Shown here: one piece after another, positions 1 to 8,248 of the stretch
Numbering within the stretch: position 1 is the stretch's first letter
Layout of the letters: each line of letters opens with the position of its first letter
From: Alkalihalobacterium elongatum
GTDB lineage: Bacteria; Bacillota; Bacilli; Bacillales; Bacillaceae_F
Direction: 5' to 3'
Length of the DNA: 64,000 bases
NCBI RefSeq assembly: GCF_019024285.1
Contig: NZ_WMKZ01000003.1
Span: forward strand, 124,001-188,000
Made by a program: the position numbers and the translations under genes
Notes under the pieces: model-generated
Seen by the model: the letters and a program-made list of their open reading frames with translations, nothing else
What the model was told of the DNA's origin: nothing
Database searches by the model: none

Positions 1-22
1 CATAACGTTAAGGGGAGCGATC

Positions 23-859
23 ATGAGTAAAGAAATTGTTTTAATCACTGGGACGAATAGTGGCTTCGGTTATTTATCCACACTCAAACTAGCATCACAA
101 GGATATACTGTAATTGCTACGATGCGCAATTTATCCAAGCAGACGGCATTACGCAGTGAAGTGAAGCAAAAAAAATTAACGGATCGAATTGAAATTTTAC
201 CATTAGACGTGACTAATCAAGAGCATATAGAACAGGTACAACAATATGTAGAAAGACAGTATGGAAAAATAGACATTTTAATAAATAATGCTGGCTATAG
301 TACTGGAGGAATTACAGAGTTACTCGACCTTGAAGAGTGGAAAGCTCAATTTGAAACGAATCTTTTTGGAGTGATTGCAGTAACGAAAGCTTTTCTCCCT
401 ATGATGCGAGAAAGGCGACAAGGAAAAATTATTAATATCGGAAGCATAAGTGGACATGTCGGTTTTCCAGGTCTAGGACCATATGTTTCTTCCAAATTCG
501 CACTTTCTGGCTTTAGTGAGTCACTACGGTTAGAATTACTTCCATTTAACATCCATGTGAGTATAGTTGAACCTGGTTCATATAAAACTGACATTTGGGA
601 GAAAGCATTAAGTAAAATAAATCTTACAACTGAAAGCGAATATGATGAATTTCTACAAAAGATATATGCAGAAGCTAAACGGTCTGGTGAACAAGCGGCT
701 TGTCCTGATGAAGTTATCGAAGTCATCACCAACATTTGCCGTTCGAAAAATCCGAAATTTCGTTATCCTGTTGGAAAAGGAATTCGATCGGTAATTTTTA
801 TGAAGAATATCCTTCCATGGTCATGGTTTGAAGCGATCGTTCGACGCAAGATGAAGTAG
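23..859 (+). CDS. Short-chain dehydrogenase/reductase (SDR)
   Basis: Cytosolic NAD(P)(H)-dependent oxidoreductase of 278 aa, slightly longer than the usual 250. The Rossmann glycine motif TGTNSGFG is at residues 9-16, NNAG lies near residue 90, and the catalytic pair is Tyr154/Lys158 in YVSSK, with the expected Ser in the preceding IGSISG. AGGGGAG at 11-17 is well spaced for the ATG at 23. The C-terminal 80 residues, which fix substrate in this family, are not diagnostic, so the substrate is unknown. It stands alone and is followed by a terminator at 970-994, so no operon context helps. Confidence 0.9.
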   Translation: MSKEIVLITGTNSGFGYLSTLKLASQGYTVIATMRNLSKQTALRSEVKQKKLTDRIEILPLDVTNQEHIEQVQQYVERQYGKIDILINNAGYSTGGITELLDLEEWKAQFETNLFGVIAVTKAFLPMMRERRQGKIINIGSISGHVGFPGLGPYVSSKFALSGFSESLRLELLPFNIHVSIVEPGSYKTDIWEKALSKINLTTESEYDEFLQKIYAEAKRSGEQAACPDEVIEVITNICRSKNPKFRYPVGKGIRSVIFMKNILPWSWFEAIVRRKMK

Positions 860-969
860 GGTGGTTTGAAGTTAGAGTCCAGTAATGTATGAAACGGTAA
901 AAGTATGTTGACAGCAGAAGAAGGGTTTCATTTTTTCCAATAGACCAGTTGCTGAATAATTAACATAGA

Positions 970-999
970 AAACAAGGTAAAAACTACCTTGTTTTTTTA
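970..999 (+). terminator. Intrinsic terminator after the SDR gene
   Basis: AAACAAGGTA (970-979) pairs with TACCTTGTTT (985-994) across a 5-nt loop and runs into a T tract. It separates the SDR from the ParA gene. Confidence 0.8.
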
Positions 1000-1089
1000 A
1001 TTTCATCCGAACAAATAAAAATAACACTTGGAATATAAATACATTCTCCTAATACATTGTACTATTAACTTCTTAGAGGATGTGAATAG

Positions 1090-1992
1090 ATGGCGACGAA
1101 AATATTTGTTGGAAACTATAAGGGCGGGGTAGGAAAAACAACGAGCATATATCAAATTGCATTACATCTGGTTGAAGAACATAAAAAAGTATTACTGATT
1201 GATTTAGATCCCCAATGTTCCCTAAGTGAGATTTGTTTGACTAGAGTCAATCGTTCTCTAGATGAACTAGAGCCAAATGAGTGTCTCAATTATGTATATG
1301 ACCTATGGTTACAGCAAAAAAAATATCCTGCCATTCAATTTTCATTCCAAATTTCAACATTAATTAAAACGACGGACAATAAGGTTGACTTTATTCCTTC
1401 AAATATTTTTTACCCAACAGGCGGTTTAGATGAAAAAGAAATGAACCTTAGCAACTCATTAGAAGATCTCGTGATTATGCAACAATTCCTCCAAACAACC
1501 AGGCTAGTAGATATGTATGACTTCATTTTATTTGATTGTCCTCCTAGTAATAATGTGATTACCCAAGGCTCCTTTTTGTGCTCTGATTATTACCTCATTC
1601 CAACAATCATCCAAACAATGAGCGTACGCGGCGTCGCCCACTATATTAAAACGGTTGAAAGCATCTATAAAAAGCATTGCACAAACAATCCAGAAGCAAC
1701 GTTAGCAAAAGCACTTTTTGGAGCGCAACCAAAGTTACTCGGTATAGTTGAAACACTGAAAAAAGTGACTGTGAAAAATCATGACGTACACAGTGACCTG
1801 AAGGCTGCTTTAACAACAGCAAACATCGAAACCGTTCTTTCAAAGCATATCGAAGGCAAGTATGTTTTTTCAACGATTATTCATAATAGTGAAACCATTG
1901 CTAGAGAGACAGCAAAAGGAAATAAAAGTGGAGATTATGGTGTACTTACGAATGAGATTTTAAGTTGTATAGAAGTTGACCAAATGAAATAG
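1090..1992 (+). CDS. ParA/Soj-family ATPase
   Basis: Deviant Walker A ATPase of 300 aa. GNYKGGVGKTTS at residues 8-19 has both lysines (Lys11 and Lys16), LIDLDPQCS is the Walker A' strand, and FILFDCPPSN near residue 148 is Walker B. In this family ATP-driven dimers bind DNA non-specifically to move or position cargo. No DNA-binding N-terminal extension is present, as in chromosomal Soj or type Ib plasmid ParA. The gene is followed 15 bp later by a small DNA-binding-like protein and not by a recognisable ParB, and no parS-like repeats were seen. Cargo could be a lost plasmid, an integrated element or a protein cluster; this cannot be decided here. Confidence 0.85.
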   Translation: MATKIFVGNYKGGVGKTTSIYQIALHLVEEHKKVLLIDLDPQCSLSEICLTRVNRSLDELEPNECLNYVYDLWLQQKKYPAIQFSFQISTLIKTTDNKVDFIPSNIFYPTGGLDEKEMNLSNSLEDLVIMQQFLQTTRLVDMYDFILFDCPPSNNVITQGSFLCSDYYLIPTIIQTMSVRGVAHYIKTVESIYKKHCTNNPEATLAKALFGAQPKLLGIVETLKKVTVKNHDVHSDLKAALTTANIETVLSKHIEGKYVFSTIIHNSETIARETAKGNKSGDYGVLTNEILSCIEVDQMK

Positions 1993-2007
1993 CGAGGAGG
2001 AAATAGA

Positions 2008-2505
2008 ATGGATAAGGAACTCTTTAAACAGGCTATTACTCACTTAGAAAAATTAAAAACGATCTATGAAACAGTAAATGCTTCCAAAAAAGATATAGGT
2101 AATATAGAAACTGTCATTTGTAAATTTAAACAACTTCAAAGGAAACCTTCTAAACCTATTAATGAAGGTAGTAATGAAGGGGAACAGGCACCCCAAAAAA
2201 CGAAGGCGAAAGCTCATTCGTTTGTGGCAGCGTTAAATGAGATAAAATCTAGCAATTATCCCAACCTAAAGGGAACCAAATTAGATCACAAAATCTATAA
2301 GAACCCTGCTACCATTATAGATTATTGGACAACACATTCTAAAGAAAAGATATTAAAAGAGACAACAGCCCTTGACTTGAAAATACTTTATTATGGATTA
2401 ACGAATGACGAACATGAACCTAAAGGTACTAAAAGTAAATTATTCGATATGATCTCCACAAATATACGTGCTAGAAAAGGAGGGATTGCTTTTTCAAAAA
2501 TATAA
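2008..2505 (+). CDS. Putative SAP-like small partner of the ParA ATPase
   Basis: Basic protein of 165 aa, unrecognised as a whole. The N-terminal 50 residues are a predicted helical/coiled segment, followed by a low-complexity polar linker rich in Gly, Glu, Pro and Lys (about 55-72). The C-terminus has the pattern of a SAP DNA-binding helix-turn-helix: DLKILYYGL, then KGTKSKLFDMI, near residues 123-151. GAGGAGGA at 1994-2001 gives a strong ribosome site, and only 15 bp separate it from the ParA stop, so the two are surely co-transcribed. A role as the DNA- or cargo-binding partner of the ATPase is inference from position. Confidence 0.7.
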   Translation: MDKELFKQAITHLEKLKTIYETVNASKKDIGNIETVICKFKQLQRKPSKPINEGSNEGEQAPQKTKAKAHSFVAALNEIKSSNYPNLKGTKLDHKIYKNPATIIDYWTTHSKEKILKETTALDLKILYYGLTNDEHEPKGTKSKLFDMISTNIRARKGGIAFSKI

Positions 2506-2671
2506 AATAATTTGCTTCTCTTTTTTTGCTGTGTAACGAATCGTTGTTGACACATTGCTCTGAAACAAAATCAACTTTGAACCTTTTTACTGTTTTGATT
2601 TAGAGGATAATATTTTGTTGTTGTCGAATTAAGCTTTTATAAATTCTATAAGCCAAAGTTCGGGGTGCCTA

Positions 2672-3685
2672 ATGATCAAGCAAATTGATGAATATTTATC
2701 TAATAAACCTAACTTCTCTGGTAGTGTACTCATTGCTAAGAAAGGTGAAGTAATATTTAATAAAGCCTTTGGATTTGCTGATATTGAGAAACGAGTTAAA
2801 AACACAACAAAAACCCGTTTTTCAACAGCTTCAGCTATAAGTAAGCCAGTAACTGCCATTGCAACACTTCAATTGATCGAACACGGAATTCTATCTTTGA
2901 GTCAAAAGATAGGCATTTTTTTTCCGCAATACAAAAAAGAAAACATTACCATTCATCACTTATTAAACCATACATCAGGCATACCTAACTATTTAATGAT
3001 ACGAAGAGCGATTGATACAACGAAGGAGTATACACCGAAAGAAATACTTAATGTTGTTCATACTAAAGGCTTACGCTTTATCCCTGGTAAGAAATTTTCT
3101 TACAATAATACTGGATTTTTGATGCTAGGATTGATCATTGAACAAGTGCTGGGAACGTCATACGAACAGTATGTGAAAGAAAATATTTTTGAACCTGCAG
3201 GAATGAAAGATACAGGCTTTGAAAGAGATAATTTAGAAAATACGGCTAGAAACCATATAAAAGGAAGGGTTGGTAAAGTATTCCATCCATCATTAATGTT
3301 TGCTTGTGGTGAGGTTCACTCAACAGTTGAGGATGTATATAAATTAGACCGAGCGTTGAAAGATAACTATATTTTAAGTGAAGAATTGGTAAAAATGATG
3401 GAGGAATCAAGCTATAGCAGTAAATGGATAAGTATTGGTTATCCTTGGCTGATTAAGAACCAGTTTCAAAGACGAAGTATTGCTCATGCAGGAACGCATC
3501 CAGGAGGATATGTTAGTCATTATGAAAGATACATCGATGACGATGTTACGATTATCGTTCTAAGCAATAATATGGTAAAGCACGCAAAGCTGTCAATGAA
3601 AGAGATAGGTGCCACGTTAATTTCACGTGAGCTTGCCGAAATCATTTTTATGAAGAACCTCCGATTTTGGCAGAAATTCTTATAA
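2672..3685 (+). CDS. Serine hydrolase, beta-lactamase/PBP4* family, with altered SxxK motif
   Basis: Class C beta-lactamase-like fold protein, 337 aa, with no signal peptide. Family landmarks are visible: YNN (in FSYNNTGF) near residue 146 as the Tyr-x-Asn motif, HAGTHPGG near residue 273 as the third motif, and LLNHTSGIPNY near residue 97. The first motif reads STASAISKPVTA. Against the family pattern F-x-x-A-S-x-S-K there is one extra residue, so the residue three before the lysine is Ala, not the nucleophilic Ser. A Ser sits four before it. It may be inactive or may use a shifted serine. It is probably cytosolic or weakly membrane-associated; substrate unknown. Confidence 0.8.
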   Translation: MIKQIDEYLSNKPNFSGSVLIAKKGEVIFNKAFGFADIEKRVKNTTKTRFSTASAISKPVTAIATLQLIEHGILSLSQKIGIFFPQYKKENITIHHLLNHTSGIPNYLMIRRAIDTTKEYTPKEILNVVHTKGLRFIPGKKFSYNNTGFLMLGLIIEQVLGTSYEQYVKENIFEPAGMKDTGFERDNLENTARNHIKGRVGKVFHPSLMFACGEVHSTVEDVYKLDRALKDNYILSEELVKMMEESSYSSKWISIGYPWLIKNQFQRRSIAHAGTHPGGYVSHYERYIDDDVTIIVLSNNMVKHAKLSMKEIGATLISRELAEIIFMKNLRFWQKFL

Positions 3686-3709
3686 AAAATAAGTATGGTA
3701 CAGTAATAG

Positions 3710-3752
3710 GAAAATAGCAACAAACCTAACATATGGTTTGTTGCTATTTTTG
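3710..3752 (+). terminator. Intrinsic terminator after the serine hydrolase
   Basis: AAAATAGCAACAAACC (3711-3726) and GGTTTGTTGCTATTTT (3735-3750) form a 16-bp stem with an 8-nt loop. It is near-symmetric and could also stop minus-strand transcription from the DUF456 gene. Confidence 0.85.
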
Positions 3753-3793
3753 TTTATTTCGTAAAATATGTTGCTAGTGGACCGTTAACAGAG

Positions 3794-4282
3794 CTATTTT
3801 ATTATAAACACATCTATTATGAATACAACTATCATTACAAGCTGAAAAAGCGCTTTTGCAAAAGTACCACTTAAAAAGGCGATAAGCGTTCCTAATGCGA
3901 CTTTAAAGGAATCAGTAATCGTTTTTCGCTGAATTATTTCAGTCAAAAGTACAAGTATGAAAGGAACAATTAAGATCCCAAACGGGGGAACGACGAAGCA
4001 GCCGATAATTACACCAATTGTTGCCGCGCGAATTCCCCACTTAGACCCGCCAGAACGTTGAACGAAGTAAAGGTTAGCCAAATAATCTGTTAAAAATAAA
4101 ACAACTGTAAGGACGATCAGCGTTGCCCAAGACCACCATGAAACTTCAGCTTGTGAAATGAAAAAGTAATACAAAACGACCCCTAACCAAACTAACACAA
4201 CAGAAGGGATAATCGGGTAGATAAGCCCAATAAAACTAAAAATAAACAATAAAATGATAATTAGCCATATTAGAAAATCCAT
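3794..4282 (-). CDS. DUF456 membrane protein
   Basis: Small integral membrane protein of 162 aa with about five hydrophobic segments and the PxxP-containing first loop (IYPIIPSVVLVWLGV) characteristic of DUF456. Gly-rich pairs occur in the middle, in GGSKWGIRAATIG and GIIIG-like stretches. GAGGTG precedes the ATG at 4282. DUF456 proteins are widespread in Bacillaceae and have no established function. The neighbour upstream on the same strand has its own terminator, so this is probably monocistronic. Confidence 0.8.
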   Translation of the reverse strand: MDFLIWLIIILLFIFSFIGLIYPIIPSVVLVWLGVVLYYFFISQAEVSWWSWATLIVLTVVLFLTDYLANLYFVQRSGGSKWGIRAATIGVIIGCFVVPPFGILIVPFILVLLTEIIQRKTITDSFKVALGTLIAFLSGTFAKALFQLVMIVVFIIDVFIIK

Positions 4283-4340
4283 AGGAACACCTCAACGTTG
4301 ATTTTAGCTAAATCTATTTCCAATTACAAACACCAAACCC

Positions 4341-4390
4341 AAATAAAGAGAACCAGAAACAGCCAAAGCCATTTCTGGTTCCCTTTATTT
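4341..4390 (-). terminator. Intrinsic terminator of the 121-aa gene
   Basis: AAATAAAG-GAACCAGAAA (4341-4359) pairs with TTTCTGGTTC-CTTTATTT (4372-4390). It lies directly at the stop codon of the minus-strand gene that ends at 4389. Confidence 0.75.
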
Positions 4391-4754
4391 AGTCGATCTC
4401 ATGAACCCATGTATGTTTAGTATTCAACAACGATTGAATACACCGATGCGACTGATCCTTTGTTTGATAGTACTCCAGCAATTGCTCTTGAAGTACAGGA
4501 ACAACCGACATGGATTGAAAAGACAATGCTTCTTGCATGTCTTCATACAGCGTTTGATAAAAGTCCACATCAGACTTTTTATCCCCGCAAGCACATTTCC
4601 CAGCACATAAGTGCTCGCTAAGCTTTTCATAGGAAACTTTCAGCTCATTTTTAATTTTTTCCATCAATTCACTCGTCCAATACTCGTGTGTCAGTAATTC
4701 TAAAACTTGTAACGCATGATCATGAGCTACTTTTCCAGAATTCATACCAGCCAT
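4389..4754 (-). CDS. Small Cys-containing protein, unrecognised
   Basis: 121 aa, acidic and largely helical. The ATG at 4754 is preferred over the GTG at 4757 because the AAAGGAGG ribosome site is 7 nt from the ATG. A cluster CAGKCACGDKK near residue 54 holds three closely spaced cysteines, with a further Cys near the C-terminus; this could bind a metal or be redox active. Helices flank the cluster on both sides. There is no signal peptide or membrane segment. I do not recognise the family and the neighbours give no hint. Confidence 0.6.
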   Translation of the reverse strand: MAGMNSGKVAHDHALQVLELLTHEYWTSELMEKIKNELKVSYEKLSEHLCAGKCACGDKKSDVDFYQTLYEDMQEALSFQSMSVVPVLQEQLLEYYQTKDQSHRCIQSLLNTKHTWVHEID

Positions 4755-5174
4755 CACTGTACCTCCTTTATAAAATTGAAACCAAAACTGAATATTAGTT
4801 TTGATAACTAATTTAAATTTTACAAATTTTCAAACTATTTTGCAATGCATTTCTTTAAATTGTCACAAATTGATGCAAGTTTAGGAAAAATGACCTTAAT
4901 TGGAGGTACGGTATGCAAATATTTAATTTAGATTGTATCTTTCAGGATCGGAGGGTGTAGCCAAATAATCTACAACGTTATTTAACAGCGCTAAGAAGTA
5001 AAATAAAAGCTTAAATTTACAATCTATTTCCCATTTATAAAAATACAAATATATAATAAAGTAATACTATTTTAAGGTGAAAACTGTATTTCATAGCATT
5101 TTAACATTTTAAGTACATCTCACATATAAATGAAGGAGTATTCTGGGCTTATATATCAAGAAGGAGTTGATTTC
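4755..5174. other. Divergent intergenic region with a tiny interrupted ORF
   Basis: This 420-bp AT-rich spacer separates the minus-strand 121-aa gene from the plus-strand nitroreductase. At 4902-4906 a GGAGG stands before an ATG at 4913, giving 15 codons (MQIFNLDCIFQDRRV) to a TAG at 4958-4960. The same frame then stays open for 17 more codons to a TAA. It may be a remnant or a leader peptide. No clear operator or promoter was recognised. Confidence 0.35.
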
Positions 5175-5744
5175 ATGGAATTGTTTGAAGCAATAAAAAA
5201 TAGAAGAAGTATAGGTGTAGTAAAACCTGATCCTGTTCCAAAAGAATACATTGAACAAATATTAGAAGCTGCAACGTATGCACCAAATCACTTCCGAACA
5301 GAACCGTGGCGTTTTTTCGTAATGACAGGCCAAAGTCGTGCAAAATTAGGTGAAGTGTTTGAGAAAATCACAATTGCGAAGGGAGAAGACAATGATCCAA
5401 CAGAAATGGCTAAAAAGTTAGATCGTGTGAAAAAAAATCCACTCAGAGCTCCTGTCATTATCACTGTTGGTGTTGAACCGAGCGCTAAAAAAAATGTACT
5501 TATTAAAGAGGAATATGCAGCAGTGAATGCTGCGATTCAAAATATGTTACTTTCTATCCATGCACTAGGGCTAGGAGCGATTTGGCGAACAGGAGCTATA
5601 TGTTACGAAAAAGAAGTAAGGAAGTTTTTCGGTATATCAGAACAAGGAGAAATCTTAGGATTTATTTATGTTGGTTATCCAGATATGAAAATACCGCAAG
5701 TAAAAAAAACGAGCTATGAGAACTTTACAACTTGGATGTCGTAA
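5175..5744 (+). CDS. Nitroreductase family protein (YdjA-like)
   Basis: FMN-dependent NAD(P)H oxidoreductase of 189 aa. RRSIG at residues 10-14 and the APNHFRTEPWRF segment near residue 36 are the FMN-contacting elements of the short YdjA-type nitroreductases, and LGLGAIWRTG near residue 135 is the conserved C-terminal FMN site. I place the start at 5175, where AAGGAG (5161-5166) is ideally spaced, not at the upstream ATG at 5130, which has no ribosome site. Members of this group act on nitroaromatics, quinones or related acceptors; the natural substrate is unknown. Confidence 0.85.
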   Translation: MELFEAIKNRRSIGVVKPDPVPKEYIEQILEAATYAPNHFRTEPWRFFVMTGQSRAKLGEVFEKITIAKGEDNDPTEMAKKLDRVKKNPLRAPVIITVGVEPSAKKNVLIKEEYAAVNAAIQNMLLSIHALGLGAIWRTGAICYEKEVRKFFGISEQGEILGFIYVGYPDMKIPQVKKTSYENFTTWMS

Positions 5745-5763
5745 TAGACTTCTAAAAAAATAG

Positions 5764-5808
5764 CAAAGGCTGCCTCAACCCTTTACAAATGAGCCAGCCT
5801 TTTTGTTT
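5764..5808 (+). terminator. Intrinsic terminator, nitroreductase side
   Basis: AAAGGCTG-c-CTCA (5765-5777) pairs with TGAG-c-CAGCCTTT (5790-5802), then TTTG. It lies between two convergent genes and may serve both. Confidence 0.8.
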
Positions 5809-5843
5809 GCTCATTACTTTCTAACAAACATTACAGATAAAAA

Positions 5844-6803
5844 TTAATTTCTAATAATAATAAACACAAGATACACAATGTAAACTAGCGACATTATAAA
5901 ACCTTCCAATTTTCCTACTTCATATTCTGTTCGTGAATAGATGAACAGAACAACTGTAAGAATGATCATAACTGTGACATCAAAAAATATTTTCGGATCG
6001 ACTGGGAGCGGTGTAATAATTGACGAGACACCGAGTACAAATAAGATATTAAAAATTGAACTTCCCACAATATTACCTAAGGCCATTTGACTTTGTTTTT
6101 TCAACGCTGCAGCTATTGAAATAACAAGTTCAGGAAGTGAAGACCCAATCGCTACAATTGTTAACCCTACTAATGTTTCACTCATTCCAAATCGAATAGC
6201 GATATCGGTACTACTTTCGACAACAAAATACCCTCCCAAGATAATGGCCAACAAACCTCCTAGTGCTAGAAGAATATTTTTCCCCCATGCAGGTTTCTGG
6301 GAAGCGGTATTTACTTCTTCGGTCAATGTCTCACGGCTGTTTCTCGCTGCCTCAATAACATAATATAAAAAAATAGAAAAAAACAATAGAAAGACAATAC
6401 CATCACTACGTGTAATCAAGTTTTCAGTTGCATTTTGTAAAGACTGGTCACTAATTAAAACAAGTAATGCAATGCTTGCTAGAAAGGCTAAAGGTATTTC
6501 CTTTTTTATCGTAGCACTTTCGACCTTTAACGGAAAAATAACTGCAGTTACTCCAACTACTAATGCAGTATTAATGATGTTACTCCCGACGACATTACCC
6601 ACTGTCACATCTGTACTACCTTCAAGTGCAGCAATAATACTAACAGTTGCTTCTGGGGCACCTGACCCAAATGCGACGATTGTTAGACCTACTAATAGGG
6701 GAGAAACACGTAGTAATGTAGCAATAGCTGCTGACCCATCAACGAAATAATCCGCACCTTTAATCAAAAGAGCAAATCCAATTAACAATAGTAAATAAAC
6801 CAT
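5844..6803 (-). CDS. Calcium/sodium antiporter, CaCA family (YrbG-like)
   Basis: Integral membrane antiporter of 319 aa with two homologous halves of about five helices. Each half carries an alpha-repeat: GSGAPEATVSI near residue 47 with GNVVGSNIINT near 73, and GSSLPELVISI near residue 218 with GNIVGSSIFNI near 243. The acidic Glu in each first motif is the ion-binding residue in this family. It exchanges Ca2+ (or K+) for Na+ or H+, which suits a salt- or alkali-adapted cell. The gene is monocistronic and convergent with the nitroreductase gene. Confidence 0.9.
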   Translation of the reverse strand: MVYLLLLIGFALLIKGADYFVDGSAAIATLLRVSPLLVGLTIVAFGSGAPEATVSIIAALEGSTDVTVGNVVGSNIINTALVVGVTAVIFPLKVESATIKKEIPLAFLASIALLVLISDQSLQNATENLITRSDGIVFLLFFSIFLYYVIEAARNSRETLTEEVNTASQKPAWGKNILLALGGLLAIILGGYFVVESSTDIAIRFGMSETLVGLTIVAIGSSLPELVISIAAALKKQSQMALGNIVGSSIFNILFVLGVSSIITPLPVDPKIFFDVTVMIILTVVLFIYSRTEYEVGKLEGFIMSLVYIVYLVFIIIRN

Positions 6804-6998
6804 GAGTGAGTACCATTCCTTTTATGTATCTAATGATAACAAGTGTTAATGTATAAGTTCTCCATTTAGCAAAAATGTATCCACTAAAGCAATTCTTCTA
6901 TACTTACATAACAACTATAACCGAGCATTCAATTAGTTAGCAGTCCAATAGCTTAGAGAAACAATCTTCGGGAAAAGAAAAAAATTTATATTAGGGTG

Positions 6999-7028
6999 TT
7001 GACATATATACCCCTAAAGGTATATGAT
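6999..7028 (+). promoter_or_regulatory. Promoter with CstR/CsoR-type operator in its spacer
   Basis: TTGACA (6999-7004), an 18-bp spacer and TATGAT (7023-7028) form a sigma-A promoter. The spacer holds ATACCCCTAAAGGTAT (7008-7023), close to the ATACCC-N4-GGGTAT operator known for CstR persulfide sensors and related CsoR proteins. A repressor bound here would block RNA polymerase. Confidence 0.75.
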
Positions 7029-7041
7029 GTAACTAACAGGG

Positions 7042-7057
7042 ATACCCAACAGGGTAT
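7042..7057. promoter_or_regulatory. Second CstR/CsoR-type operator, perfect palindrome
   Basis: ATACCCAACAGGGTAT is a perfect inverted repeat of 6-bp arms with a 4-bp centre, placed between the promoter and the ribosome site of the rhodanese/MBL gene. With the spacer site it makes a double operator, centres 34 bp apart. Confidence 0.75.
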
Positions 7058-7084
7058 AATAAATAGTGTAAGGAGAGGTTAATA

Positions 7085-8224
7085 ATGAGTAATGTAAAAG
7101 ATATTACTGCAAAAGATATAATGAATCGTATTGTAAATAATGAGCCATTATTTATTCTTGACGTTCGTAATGAAACAGACTTTCAAGATTGGAAGATTGA
7201 AGGGAAGTCTTTCTCGCACCTTAACGTTCCATATTTTGAACTTATTGATGGTGTTGATTCAATCGTTGATAAATTACCAAAAGACAAAGATATTGTAGTG
7301 TTATGTGCAAAAGGTGGTTCATCTGCATTTGTTGGCGAAATGCTCGTTGAAGCAGGGTTTAATCGTGTCTATTCATTAGTAGATGGAATGAAGGCGTGGA
7401 GTGAACATCTTCATCAAGTACGTATCTATGAAGATGAAAAAATTAAAGTCGATCAATTTATACGTATCGGAAAAGGTTGTCTTTCTTACATGGTTACTTC
7501 TGATGATCAAGCTCTAATTGTCGACCCAAGCCGTTTCACAGATGTCTATGTAGAAGCAGCTAAAAAAGAGGGGGCAACAATTACTCACATTGTTGACTCT
7601 CACTTACACGCCGATCATATTTCTGGTGGTCATGAATTAGCGAAAGATCTAGGCGCTAAGTATTTTCTAATGAAAAGCGAAGGAGCAATATTTGAATTTG
7701 AAGCATTGGAAAATCACGACCGTATTGAATTTAACAATATAAAGCTAGAAGTATTAGCTGTAAAAACACCAGGTCATACCCCTGGGAGTGTCTCCTTCTT
7801 CGTGAATGATAAATTACTATTCTCTGGTGACACTATTTTCGTTAGTGGTTTAGGTCGTCCAGACTTAGGTAATAAAGTTCGTGAGTGGGCAGATGATTTA
7901 TACCACACCATTTATGATAAAGTTTCAGCCATTGCAGACGATGTTATCGTACTTCCAGGTCACTACGCTGATTATGTGGAAGAAGTAAATGACAGAGGAT
8001 ATATTGGCGATCTATTAGGAAAAATTCGTGAACGAAATGAAAAAATGTTTACAATGTCAAAAGAATCATTCCTTGATCACGTTGAACAATCTGCATCTTC
8101 AGTTAAACCACCAAACTTTGAAGATATTATTGCGATCAACCGTGGTGTTGAGCAAGCTGATGCAGAGCGTCAACAAGAATTAGAAATTGGACCAAACCGT
8201 TGTGCCGTGCACCACACTCACTAA
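7085..8224 (+). CDS. Rhodanese-metallo-beta-lactamase fusion, persulfide dioxygenase-like
   Basis: 379 aa, cytosolic. Residues 1-115 form a rhodanese domain with active-site loop CAKGGSS near residue 79. Residues 120-340 form a metallo-beta-lactamase domain with HLHADHISGG near residue 175, TPGHTPGS near 230 and a metal-ligand Asp in FSGDTIF. This MBL type is found in persulfide dioxygenases, which oxidise glutathione- or low-molecular-weight-thiol persulfide to sulfite. Fused to a sulfurtransferase it resembles CstB-class enzymes in function, with the domain order reversed. It heads an operator-controlled transcript continuing into the 57-codon ORF. The C-terminus ends in a Cys/His-rich tail (RCAVHHTH). 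Confidence 0.88.
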   Translation: MSNVKDITAKDIMNRIVNNEPLFILDVRNETDFQDWKIEGKSFSHLNVPYFELIDGVDSIVDKLPKDKDIVVLCAKGGSSAFVGEMLVEAGFNRVYSLVDGMKAWSEHLHQVRIYEDEKIKVDQFIRIGKGCLSYMVTSDDQALIVDPSRFTDVYVEAAKKEGATITHIVDSHLHADHISGGHELAKDLGAKYFLMKSEGAIFEFEALENHDRIEFNNIKLEVLAVKTPGHTPGSVSFFVNDKLLFSGDTIFVSGLGRPDLGNKVREWADDLYHTIYDKVSAIADDVIVLPGHYADYVEEVNDRGYIGDLLGKIRERNEKMFTMSKESFLDHVEQSASSVKPPNFEDIIAINRGVEQADAERQQELEIGPNRCAVHHTH

Positions 8225-8248
8225 TTAGTAAAAGGGAGGCACCACTTT

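Noticed and set aside
5130-5174. Longer nitroreductase starting at ATG 5130
   Set aside because: No ribosome site there, and the extra residues fall outside the family; AAGGAG sits before ATG 5175.
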